Origin: PALSA-1006 sp963733265
GTDB lineage: Bacteria; Pseudomonadota; Gammaproteobacteria; Burkholderiales; Gallionellaceae
Direction: 5' to 3'
DNA length: 64,000 nucleotides
Assembly (NCBI GenBank): GCA_963733265.1
Contig: CAVTCF010000004.1
Span: 372,001 to 436,000 of the forward strand
The position numbers were made by a program, and so were the translations under genes. Positions 8,074 to 16,367 of this stretch are shown here, piece after piece. The first letter of the stretch is position 1, and every line of letters starts with the position of its first letter. The notes under the pieces are model-generated. The model was given only the letters and a program-made list of their open reading frames with translations, was not told the origin of the DNA and did not search any database.

Positions 8074-10887
8074 ATGACTTCCATCCCCGCTAAAGTGCTA
8101 GTCGGCTCATTGCTTTTGAGCTTCACATGGTTCGCGCAAGGCGCGATCAATTTGTCCGCACCTCTTCCTGTCGATCCTCACGTCAAGATCGGCAAGCTGG
8201 ATAACGGACTAACCTACTACATCCAAAAAAACGCCAGACCTGAGAAGAAAGTTGAATTGCGTCTGGTGGTGAAGGCAGGCTCGGTACTGGAAGACGACGA
8301 CCAGCAGGGCTTGGCGCACTTTACCGAGCACATGGCTTTCGATGGTTCGCGCCATTTCAAAAAGCACGAACTCATTACTTTTTTGCAGTCTATAGGTGTG
8401 AAGTTTGGTGCTGACTTAAACGCATACACAAGCTTTGACGAAACTGTTTACCTGTTACCTATTCCGACCGACAAGAAAGAAAATCTGGAGACTGGTTTTC
8501 AGGTGCTGGAAGATTGGGCGCAAGGTTTAACGATGGAGGCCGAGGCCATTGACCAGGAGCGTAATGTAGTACTCGAAGAGGCGCGTTTGGGCAAGGGGGC
8601 GGGCGACCGTATGAGAAGGGTGCTGTTACCCGAAGTTTTGAACGGGTCAAAATACTCGGAGCGCCTGCCGATCGGCAAGGAAGCAATATTAAAAGGTTTT
8701 GCACCGGACGTGATCAGGCGTTTTTACTCGGACTGGTATCGCCCTGACCTGATGGCAGTTATTGTCGTTGGTGATGTGGAGCCGGAGCAGGCGGAGAAAT
8801 TGTTGCGGGCGCATTTCACAAAACTCGTCAATCCTGCCAAAGAACGTCCGCGTGACTACGCAAAAATATCGGCACGCGCAGAATCGGCCGGCCTGGTCAT
8901 CACAGACAAAGAGGCAACCAATAATGCTGTGCTGATCGAATATCCGATTCAGGAAATTCCGGCCGAAACGACAATTGCCGACTACCGTCAGGAAATGGTC
9001 AGAGACCTTTATACGGCGATGCTCGGGCAGCGTTTGCAAGAATTGACCCAACAGGAGAATCCACCATTTCTGAGCGCATATAGTGCAAGCGAGCCAATTG
9101 CGCCGGGTTACAAAACATTCACGTCGAATGCGGTGATCGGGCGCAGCGGGATCACGTCGGCAATTACAGCAGTGGTGCAGGAAAGTGAGCGAGTGCGCCA
9201 ATTCGGTTTTAATGCGGGTGAGCTTGAACGCGCCAAAAAGGACATGATACGGAATGTTGAGCGCGCGTACAGCGAACGGGAAAAATCCGAATCGTCCGGT
9301 TTTGCTTCCGAGTTTACGCGCAATTTCCTGGTAAAGGAGCCGATCCCCGGCGTTCAAAATGAATATGCCTATGTTACCGAACTGTTGCCGGGTGTGGCAC
9401 TGGACGAAGTGAATGCGTACGCGCATCTTAAGACACCGAGCAACGCGAAAATACTCGTGGCTTACTTGGGGTCCAACAAGGAAAGTGAACAGGTGCCAAC
9501 GCGCGCGCAGCTGCTGGGGCTGGTCGATGCCGCCGAAAAAATGCCTGTGCTTGCCAAAGGTGAAACAGAAGTCGCGGCTAACTTGATGGCTCAACCACCC
9601 AAAGCAGGCAAAGTTGTAACGGAAAAATATAACAAGGAACTGGATATCACCGAGTTAACACTGGCCAACGGTGTGAAGGTCATTCTCAAATCCACCGATT
9701 TTAAAAATGATCAGATACTCATCAGCGCCACCCGTTTTGGCGGACAGTCCTTGTTTGAAGATAAAGATGTGTTCAATGCCCGCTACGCAAATTCCGTTGT
9801 TTCGGGGATGGGGTTGAATTCATTTACGCCTACAGAATTGACAAAAATTTTGGCGGGTAAATCCGTGAGTTTGCATACGAGCAGCGGAAATTATACAGAC
9901 AGTATTGATGGTTCATCCGGCAGTGCCGATATTGAATCATTGTTCCAGTTGCTCTATCTGCAACTGACCAGTCCGCGCAAAGACGAGAATCTATTCAAAG
10001 CGTTTATTAACAATTCCCAGGATTGGGCGAAGGACAATAAAGCCAGTCCGGAATCGGTTTTTTATGATCTGATCCAAACCACAATTTATAACAACCACCC
10101 GCGCCTGGCGCTGATGCCCAAACCGGAAGACTTCAGTCATGTCGAACTGGATCGCGCATTGGCGATTTACCACGAGCGTTTTAGCAGTGCCAAGGATTTA
10201 ACTTTTGTCATTGTGGGAAGTTTTGAGCTAGACAAAATAAAGCCCCTGATTGCAACCTATTTGGCCAGTTTACCGACGAGTGAAATTGCCGCTACATACC
10301 GCGATTTGGGAGTTCGTCCAGTTTCCGGCGTGGTTAAAAAAGAGGTACGCACCGGCACCGAGCAAAAAAGCATTGTCTCTATAACCTTCACCGGGACGGC
10401 GACTTATTCTCAGGAGGAAAACAAACGCCTGCGTATGTTGCTGGAAGTGATGAACAATAGAGTGATTGATATTCTGCGCGAGAAATTGTCGTTAATTTAT
10501 AGCGGGGGTATGAGCGGTGTGCTGAACCGTATTCCTTACGGAAATTACCGAATCGATGTGAACTTACCCTGCGCTCCGGAGAATGTGGATAAAGTAATTG
10601 CTGCCGCGTTTGCCGAAGTCGAGAAAATTAAAACAGACGGGCCGCAACAATCTGATACCGATAAAGTTAAACTGAACTGGATTAAACAATATCGAATTGC
10701 GATGAGAACCAACAGCAAATGGCTGGGCGCCATCAAAGATTCAATTTTGTACGGTACAGATATGGCGGAAATTTTATCAGAAGAAAAATTTATAGACTCG
10801 ATTACAACCGAGGATGTTAAAGCAACCGCCAAGCGTTACTTTAATACCGGAAATTACGTACAAGCAGTAATGTATCCGGAAAAATAA
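8074..10887 (+). CDS. M16 family zinc metalloprotease (PqqL/pitrilysin type)
   Basis: A secreted 937-residue protease of the insulinase family with a signal peptide to about residue 23. The inverted zinc motif HFTEH is at residues 82-86, and the third ligand Glu is probably in NVVLEEARLG near 163. A second, inactive M16 repeat fills the C-terminal half, as in PqqL-like double-length family members. It probably degrades peptides in the periplasm. It stands alone after tatC with a 58-base gap; nothing indicates a role in PQQ synthesis. Confidence 0.88.
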   Translation: MTSIPAKVLVGSLLLSFTWFAQGAINLSAPLPVDPHVKIGKLDNGLTYYIQKNARPEKKVELRLVVKAGSVLEDDDQQGLAHFTEHMAFDGSRHFKKHELITFLQSIGVKFGADLNAYTSFDETVYLLPIPTDKKENLETGFQVLEDWAQGLTMEAEAIDQERNVVLEEARLGKGAGDRMRRVLLPEVLNGSKYSERLPIGKEAILKGFAPDVIRRFYSDWYRPDLMAVIVVGDVEPEQAEKLLRAHFTKLVNPAKERPRDYAKISARAESAGLVITDKEATNNAVLIEYPIQEIPAETTIADYRQEMVRDLYTAMLGQRLQELTQQENPPFLSAYSASEPIAPGYKTFTSNAVIGRSGITSAITAVVQESERVRQFGFNAGELERAKKDMIRNVERAYSEREKSESSGFASEFTRNFLVKEPIPGVQNEYAYVTELLPGVALDEVNAYAHLKTPSNAKILVAYLGSNKESEQVPTRAQLLGLVDAAEKMPVLAKGETEVAANLMAQPPKAGKVVTEKYNKELDITELTLANGVKVILKSTDFKNDQILISATRFGGQSLFEDKDVFNARYANSVVSGMGLNSFTPTELTKILAGKSVSLHTSSGNYTDSIDGSSGSADIESLFQLLYLQLTSPRKDENLFKAFINNSQDWAKDNKASPESVFYDLIQTTIYNNHPRLALMPKPEDFSHVELDRALAIYHERFSSAKDLTFVIVGSFELDKIKPLIATYLASLPTSEIAATYRDLGVRPVSGVVKKEVRTGTEQKSIVSITFTGTATYSQEENKRLRMLLEVMNNRVIDILREKLSLIYSGGMSGVLNRIPYGNYRIDVNLPCAPENVDKVIAAAFAEVEKIKTDGPQQSDTDKVKLNWIKQYRIAMRTNSKWLGAIKDSILYGTDMAEILSEEKFIDSITTEDVKATAKRYFNTGNYVQAVMYPEK

Positions 10888-10902
10888 TCCGAACATTAAA
10901 TT

Positions 10903-11604
10903 TTATGCATGGCGCACTGAAAAACTATCAAACATCGCGCCGATTTGTTTGAGCAACGAATCGTTGAGCAAGCCTTGATCTGCGTAAGAAGTATTGAGGC
11001 TCACATCGCTGCAGCCCTGAGGCCGGAACTCTTGCAGAATATAATGCCTTGCGCCCAGTTGCCGCAACTCTTCCGCCATTTTGAGCAATGAATTTGTAGT
11101 GTGGTACAGCGGATGCACAGTAGTGCGAAACTCATAAGGCACGCCGCTTGCAATTAGCATCTTGGCACTTTCGCGTACTTTCTCTGCGCTGGATGGCGTG
11201 CCGGTCACTTTTGCATAATCCGAGAATTCAGATTTGATATCCATGCCTACCCAAGACGTTAGCGGCAACAATTTGCCCAACTGTGAAGGATAGGCTCCGT
11301 TGGTGTGCAGGCCCACCTTAAAGCCAAGTTCGCGCACTTCTGTCACGGCTTGCTTCAGCCCGTTCTGCAAGGTGGGTTCGCCGCCACTAAAAACAACTGC
11401 ATCCAGCAACCCGCGACGACGTTGCAAAAAATCCATGACTGAGGGCCACTTTAATTGGTTTTCTGAATCACGAGGAAGCAGATGCGGATTGTGGCAGTAG
11501 CCGCACTGCCATGAGCAACCTTGGCAAAAAACCACTGCGGACAAGCAGCCGGGGAAATCGCCGCTGGTCAGCGGCGTCAGGCCACCTATTTTCAAATTAG
11601 ACAA
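10903..11604 (-). CDS. nrdG: Anaerobic ribonucleotide reductase activating protein (radical SAM)
   Basis: Radical SAM enzyme that installs the glycyl radical on the class III reductase. The 233-residue protein has the cluster motif CSWQCGYC (CxxxCxxC, Cys 30, 34, 37) preceded by two more cysteines (20 and 27), the NrdG2-type arrangement, followed by FSGGEPTLQ. The annotated start is TTG 11604 with weak ribosome-binding sequence, so the exact N-terminus is uncertain. It is the last gene of a minus-strand operon nrdD - glycyl domain gene - nrdG. Confidence 0.9.
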   Translation of the reverse strand: MSNLKIGGLTPLTSGDFPGCLSAVVFCQGCSWQCGYCHNPHLLPRDSENQLKWPSVMDFLQRRRGLLDAVVFSGGEPTLQNGLKQAVTEVRELGFKVGLHTNGAYPSQLGKLLPLTSWVGMDIKSEFSDYAKVTGTPSSAEKVRESAKMLIASGVPYEFRTTVHPLYHTTNSLLKMAEELRQLGARHYILQEFRPQGCSDVSLNTSYADQGLLNDSLLKQIGAMFDSFSVRHA

Positions 11605-11652
11605 AACTTGATTCGCCAGAGAGAAAACAGGATAGTTGAATAGGGCAACTTT

Positions 11653-11856
11653 CTAGGGATTGATGCGTGCAACCAATGAGGCTTGGCATTCGTGAAAATG
11701 TTTGCGCTCATAATGCTCGCCCTTTTTGCCAATATTGAATGAAGCCACAGGCCGGTGGTAGCCCATCACACGCGTCCAAACCTCGCAAGGTTGGCGTTCC
11801 TCATCGCTTAAAAATACCTCGTTGTTTTTGATTTGGGGTGCAGACAATTCGATCAT
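11653..11856 (-). CDS. Separate glycyl-radical domain of class III ribonucleotide reductase
   Basis: A 67-residue protein made almost only of the C-terminal glycyl-radical segment normally fused to NrdD: CEVWTRVMGYHRPV, then FNIGKKGEHYERKHF. Gly32 in RVMGY aligns with the radical glycine of the RVCGY motif of E. coli NrdD. It has its own ATG with AAAGGAG seven bases upstream and lies 30 bases after the large subunit stop, so it is a designed gene and not a frameshift product. It should act as a loop inserted into the NrdD barrel in trans, activated by the adjacent NrdG. Confidence 0.85.
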   Translation of the reverse strand: MIELSAPQIKNNEVFLSDEERQPCEVWTRVMGYHRPVASFNIGKKGEHYERKHFHECQASLVARINP

Positions 11857-11886
11857 GAAATTCTCCTTTAGTTATATTATTGGTTT

Positions 11887-13935
11887 TCAGGCGGCAGCCA
11901 AATCTGAGTTACGTTTTTTTGCCAGGCGTTCTTCGTCGCATTTCGGGCAAAACTTATGTTCACCATTCAGATAGCCGTGTTGCGGGCAAATCGAGAACGT
12001 TGGAGTTATCGTGATATAGGGCTGGCCAAATCTTTCCAAAGCACGGCGCACCAACGTCTTGCAGGCATCCGCACTGGTGATGCGTTCGCTCATGTACAAG
12101 TGCATCACAGTGCCGCCCGTGTACTTTTTCTGCAATTCTTCCTGCCGCTCCAGCGCTTCAAACGGATCATCGGTGAAACCCACCGGAAGTTGCGAAGAGT
12201 TAGTATAGTAGGGAGCGTCTTGTGTGCCGGATTGAATAATATCGGGGAAGCGTTTTTTGTCTTCTTTGGCAAAACGGTAAGTGGTGCCTTCCGCAGGTGT
12301 TGCTTCCAGATTGTACATGTGGCCGGTTTCTTCCTGGAAAGTGAGCATTTTGGCACGAATATGATCGAGCAAGCGCACCGTGAAAGCATGTCCCCATTGG
12401 GTCGTGATATCGTGCTCATCGCGGGTAAAGTTGCGGATCATTTCGTTGATGCCGTTCACGCCCAGCGTGGAGAAGTGATTACGCAAGGTGCCCAGATAGC
12501 GCTTGGTATAAGGGAACAAGCCCGCATCCATATGGCGCTGAATAACCTTGCGTTTGTTTTCCAAACAATTCTTGCCAATTTCCAGCAACTCATCGAGGCG
12601 ACGGAACAGCGCTTCCTCGCTGTCCTGATACAGGTAACCCAGTCGCGCGCAATTGATCGTGACTACCCCCACAGAACCGGTCTGCTCGGCACTCCCAAAC
12701 AAGCCATTGCCGCGCTTTAACAATTCGCGCAGATCGAGTTGCAAGCGGCAGCACATTGATCTGACCATGTTAGGCTTTAGTTCTGAATTAATGAAATTCT
12801 GAAAATAGGGCAAGCCGTATTTCGCTGTCATTTCAAAAAGCAAAGTGGCATTTTCAGATTCCCAGGGGAAATCCGGCGTCATGTTGTAAGTCGGAATAGG
12901 GAAGGTGAACACACGCCCTTTGGCATCGCCGGTGGTCATCACTTCGATATAGGCGCGGTTGATCATATCCATTTCCGCCTGCAATTCGCCGTAACTAAAC
13001 GGCATTTCCTGACCACCAATTACAGGAAATTGCCCGCGCAAGTCCTCAGGGCAGACCCAATCAAATGTCAGATTGGTGAAAGGTGTCTGGGTGCCCCAGC
13101 GTGACGGCACATTCAGGTTGTAGATGAGTTCCTGAATGGATTGTTTGACCTCTTCATAGGGCAGATTATCTTTGCGGATAAAGGCAGCCATGTAGGTGTC
13201 GAAGGAACTGAATGCCTGTGCCCCCGCCCATTCATTCTGCAAGGTGCCGAGGAAGTTGACTATCTGACCGACGGCTGAAGACAAATGTTTGGGCGGCCCT
13301 GCTTCGACTTTACCGGGAACGCCATTGAGGCCTTCGTTGAGCAGATTGCGTAGCGACCAACCTGCGCAATAACCAGCCAACATGTCCAGATCGTGGACAT
13401 GAATGTCACCCTCACGGTGGGCAACACCGACTTCAGGCGGGTAAACATGATTGAGCCAGTAATTAGCCACCACCTTGCCGGAAACATTCAAAATCAAACC
13501 GCCGAGACTGTATCCCTGATTGGCATTGGCATTGACGCGCCAGTCCATTTGGTTAAGGTATTCATTGATCGAGCTTTCCACATCAACCACCGTTTTGCGA
13601 TCCTGACGCAGCTTGGTGTGCTGTTCACGGTAGACGATGTAAGAGCGGGCGGTCTTGAAATGATTGGCGGTAATCAGAACCTGTTCAACCGCATCTTGAA
13701 TTTTTTCGATATGGGGCGGCTCGGCGCGAAATTTGTAAATGAGTACCTTGACCACCTGAGCCGAGAGCAAGAATGCCTCGTTGGGATCAAATTCACCGGA
13801 GGCAGCTCCAGCCCGTTGAATAGCAGAGCGGATTTTTTCCGAGTCGAATGCCACAAGCGAACCGTCGCGTTTGATAACGCCTTTGGGAAGTGAAAGCAAA
13901 TTACTATTAGTGCTTACCGCTTGTTCGTCTGCCAT
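11887..13935 (-). CDS. nrdD: Class III (anaerobic) ribonucleoside-triphosphate reductase, catalytic chain lacking the glycyl-radical tail
   Basis: Reduces ribonucleoside triphosphates to deoxy forms without oxygen. The 682-residue chain has an N-terminal ATP-cone (VIKRDGSLVAFDSEKI, about 20-110), the active-site region with MCCRL (Cys 395-396), GSVGVVTINCARLGY and a C-terminal zinc site CPQHGYL plus CPKC (650-666). It stops about 16 residues after the last zinc cysteine, just where fused homologues continue into the radical glycine motif; that part is on the next gene. ATG 13935 has GGAG upstream. Two NrdR boxes precede the operon. Confidence 0.93.
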   Translation of the reverse strand: MADEQAVSTNSNLLSLPKGVIKRDGSLVAFDSEKIRSAIQRAGAASGEFDPNEAFLLSAQVVKVLIYKFRAEPPHIEKIQDAVEQVLITANHFKTARSYIVYREQHTKLRQDRKTVVDVESSINEYLNQMDWRVNANANQGYSLGGLILNVSGKVVANYWLNHVYPPEVGVAHREGDIHVHDLDMLAGYCAGWSLRNLLNEGLNGVPGKVEAGPPKHLSSAVGQIVNFLGTLQNEWAGAQAFSSFDTYMAAFIRKDNLPYEEVKQSIQELIYNLNVPSRWGTQTPFTNLTFDWVCPEDLRGQFPVIGGQEMPFSYGELQAEMDMINRAYIEVMTTGDAKGRVFTFPIPTYNMTPDFPWESENATLLFEMTAKYGLPYFQNFINSELKPNMVRSMCCRLQLDLRELLKRGNGLFGSAEQTGSVGVVTINCARLGYLYQDSEEALFRRLDELLEIGKNCLENKRKVIQRHMDAGLFPYTKRYLGTLRNHFSTLGVNGINEMIRNFTRDEHDITTQWGHAFTVRLLDHIRAKMLTFQEETGHMYNLEATPAEGTTYRFAKEDKKRFPDIIQSGTQDAPYYTNSSQLPVGFTDDPFEALERQEELQKKYTGGTVMHLYMSERITSADACKTLVRRALERFGQPYITITPTFSICPQHGYLNGEHKFCPKCDEERLAKKRNSDLAAA

Positions 13936-14019
13936 TGCTATCTCCTGACCTGTAATGAGTGGATAGCCCCGCCAACGTCCGAAGATAGAAAGACAATAGA
14001 TTGCCCTGAACTCGTAAAA

Positions 14020-14035
14020 ACACTAGATGTTGTGT
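14020..14035. promoter_or_regulatory. NrdR box 1 upstream of nrdD
   Basis: ACACTAGATGTTGTGT, a 16-base imperfect palindrome close to the NrdR consensus acaCwAtATaTwGtgt. It lies 85 bases upstream of the nrdD start. It is paired with a second box 31 bases further away, about three helical turns, which is the usual tandem arrangement for the ATP-cone repressor NrdR. Confidence 0.8.
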
Positions 14036-14050
14036 GGCCATTTATAAATT

Positions 14051-14066
14051 ACACAATATATAGTGG
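14051..14066. promoter_or_regulatory. NrdR box 2 upstream of nrdD
   Basis: ACACAATATATAGTGG matches the NrdR consensus closely. Centre-to-centre spacing to the first box is 31 bases. Together they predict repression of nrdD, the glycyl-domain gene and nrdG when dNTP pools are high. The rest of the 13936-14182 gap shows no gene. Confidence 0.82.
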
Positions 14067-14182
14067 TTAGTCAAGCGAAAGCAGATTTTCAGCCGCAAGA
14101 GATTGATCTTCATTGTTTTGTTGTTCTTGAGTGCAAGATCACAGGATTGCGGACACCCGAGCAGAGACAATAACGATACCAC

Positions 14183-16348
14183 TCAGATTTCTCCACGGAC
14201 TTCGAAATTGACAGAATCAAGCTCAACTCCTTGAAGGTCCTTCAATACCAATTTGTGTCGTCCACCCGATGGCGCCCACTCAACTTCGGTTCCGTTGCCA
14301 ACTGTTTCACCATCGACTATCCAAGAGATTTTGTCTCCGCCTCGGGAGCTGAATTGCACGAGTTGATGTTTTGTCGGGATGTCAGGATCCATTGCAATTA
14401 CAGTCCCGTTGGTCGGGTAAAGTATTTTGGCTTGCAGTTGTTGACCGGCACTATTTTGAGCGACCATTTTTACTTCACTGATCTCTGTCCCGTCGATGAA
14501 CCACTCCCTTCTGGGAGATTCGATGGGAGGAGAAAAATGCAATTCCTGTGCGATGATGCCGCGAGGTGTTTTGGGAGAGTCGCTGCCATTCCCGTTATGC
14601 AGATACTCCATCAAATCTCGCCAGATTGGAGCGGCGCCGCTCACGCCGGAAACATCCCGCATCGGCTCACCATTAAAGTTTCCCATCCAAACGCCCACTG
14701 TGTAACGACTTGAAAACCCCAGGCACCAGTTATCGCGCATATCTTTACTGGTACCGGTTTTTGCCGCAGTCCATACCCGGGTAGCAAGTGGGTTCTCCAT
14801 TCCAAAGGTCAACGCTCGCGCCCCTTTGTCGGCAAGAATATCGGCAAGAATAAATGCAGCTTGTTTAGATATAACTTTTCTATTTGCCCTTGATTGATCC
14901 GTAGTTTTAAATCTGACCTCCCCCCACATTCCTTGATTAGCAAGTGTACGATAGGCGTTGGTCAATTCGATTAAACGTACATCAACACCGCCAAGGGCAA
15001 GACTGAATCCGTAGTGATCCCCGTCTTCGGTCAAACTTGTTAATCCATACGTACGCAATGTGCGGGTGAAATGATCGACCCCGATCTGGCCTAGTGCCCG
15101 CACGGCGGGAACATTCAGCGAGGATGCCAGTGCCGTGCGCACACTGACCATTCCTTTAAAATCACGGTCATAGTTTTGCGGGATATACAGCCCCATCGGT
15201 GTAATCAACTGGATGGGTGAATCATCCATCAAAGAAGCAGCCGTAAGACGCCGTTCCTCCAGGGCCATGCCATACAAGAATGGCTTCAAGGTCGAGCCAG
15301 CCTGACGCAACGCTGTCACCCCATCAACATTGGCCGCATCGGAAATTTCGCCGCTACTACCCACATACGCCAAGACGTCTCCAGTCTTGTTGTCGAGCAC
15401 AATAACAGCACCATCTTTAACATTCTGGTTAGTGAGCGAAAGCAGATGTTGGCGCAGGGATTGAATAGCGACACGCTGAAGATTTGCATCCAATGTTGTC
15501 GTGACGCTAACACCGGATTTATCCAGCAGCTTTTGCGCAAGATGGGGAGCAATACTGTCTCGTGCCACACGATAGCCGGGCATACTCAAAGCAAGGTGTG
15601 CAAGATCGCGCAAGGTTTCACAATTCGGATCGTTTTCCTGACGCGACGATTTAAGCAGCGCGCATGCTCTGCTGGCGACATGATCGGGTGTGGACATTGT
15701 CCCTTTCAATAACGCCATCAGCAATAAAGACTGAGAGCGATTTAATGAAGAGGGATGAATGCCGAACAGCGCAACTGATGCCGCGTTGATGCCAACAATC
15801 TCACCACGGTAAGAAGCAAGATTGAAATAGGCTTCCAATATTTCATGTTTGCTCCATGACTTTTCAATCTCGCGGGCTGCAATGATCTGCTTCCATTTTT
15901 GCAAAAGGGTACGTTTTGAATTTGCGGGAGCCAGTGAAGGGTCTAGAAATCCAGCCAACTGCATGGTCAGCGTCGATGCGCCACGCGGACGTTTGCCATC
16001 CAATACATGCCACAAATTCAAAGTGCCCGATGACAAAATTGCCAACCAATCCACGCCACCGTGCTGATAGAAACGTTTATCTTCCGATAAAAGCAAAGAA
16101 TCTTGAGTCGCCGGCGACACCTCGCTCAAGCCTACCCATTCCAGTCGCTGTACTTTGTTGTCGATGCGTTTTGCGCCAATAACTTCGCCATTGCGGTCGA
16201 GTAACCAAGACTCCGAAGGACGGTAGCTGGATTTAATTTCAGCAAAAGTGGGAATTGCATGCCCGGAGGGCAATAAGGTAATGCCACCCAATAACAATCC
16301 GGCTATTCCAGCCAGAATAAGAAAAAGCCGAATTTTTTTGATGATCAT
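14183..16348 (-). CDS. pbpC: Penicillin-binding protein 1C (bifunctional glycosyltransferase/transpeptidase-like)
   Basis: A 721-residue inner-membrane protein with an N-terminal anchor (about 7-25). The GT51 domain shows SEDKRFYQHGGVD with catalytic Glu89 and RGASTLTMQL at 122-131. The penicillin-binding domain has STLK (active Ser), SSLN and KTGTSKDMRDNW. A C-terminal BiPBP_C domain follows. It is the downstream partner of the alpha-2-macroglobulin gene, with 19 bases between them, a classical pairing (yfhM-pbpC) linked to cell-wall repair and periplasmic defence. Confidence 0.93.
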   Translation of the reverse strand: MIIKKIRLFLILAGIAGLLLGGITLLPSGHAIPTFAEIKSSYRPSESWLLDRNGEVIGAKRIDNKVQRLEWVGLSEVSPATQDSLLLSEDKRFYQHGGVDWLAILSSGTLNLWHVLDGKRPRGASTLTMQLAGFLDPSLAPANSKRTLLQKWKQIIAAREIEKSWSKHEILEAYFNLASYRGEIVGINAASVALFGIHPSSLNRSQSLLLMALLKGTMSTPDHVASRACALLKSSRQENDPNCETLRDLAHLALSMPGYRVARDSIAPHLAQKLLDKSGVSVTTTLDANLQRVAIQSLRQHLLSLTNQNVKDGAVIVLDNKTGDVLAYVGSSGEISDAANVDGVTALRQAGSTLKPFLYGMALEERRLTAASLMDDSPIQLITPMGLYIPQNYDRDFKGMVSVRTALASSLNVPAVRALGQIGVDHFTRTLRTYGLTSLTEDGDHYGFSLALGGVDVRLIELTNAYRTLANQGMWGEVRFKTTDQSRANRKVISKQAAFILADILADKGARALTFGMENPLATRVWTAAKTGTSKDMRDNWCLGFSSRYTVGVWMGNFNGEPMRDVSGVSGAAPIWRDLMEYLHNGNGSDSPKTPRGIIAQELHFSPPIESPRREWFIDGTEISEVKMVAQNSAGQQLQAKILYPTNGTVIAMDPDIPTKHQLVQFSSRGGDKISWIVDGETVGNGTEVEWAPSGGRHKLVLKDLQGVELDSVNFEVRGEI

Positions 16349-16367
16349 TTTTGTGCCAATTTATGGA

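Noticed and set aside
8689..9594. 301-codon minus-strand frame within the M16 protease gene
   Set aside because: Antisense to a well-supported protease with HFTEH motif; composition is atypical for a protein.
10903..14183. Frameshift as the cause of the short NrdD and the small glycyl protein
   Set aside because: The large gene has its own stop after an Ala-rich end, and the small gene has a separate ribosome-binding site and ATG 30 bases later, so two true genes are more likely.
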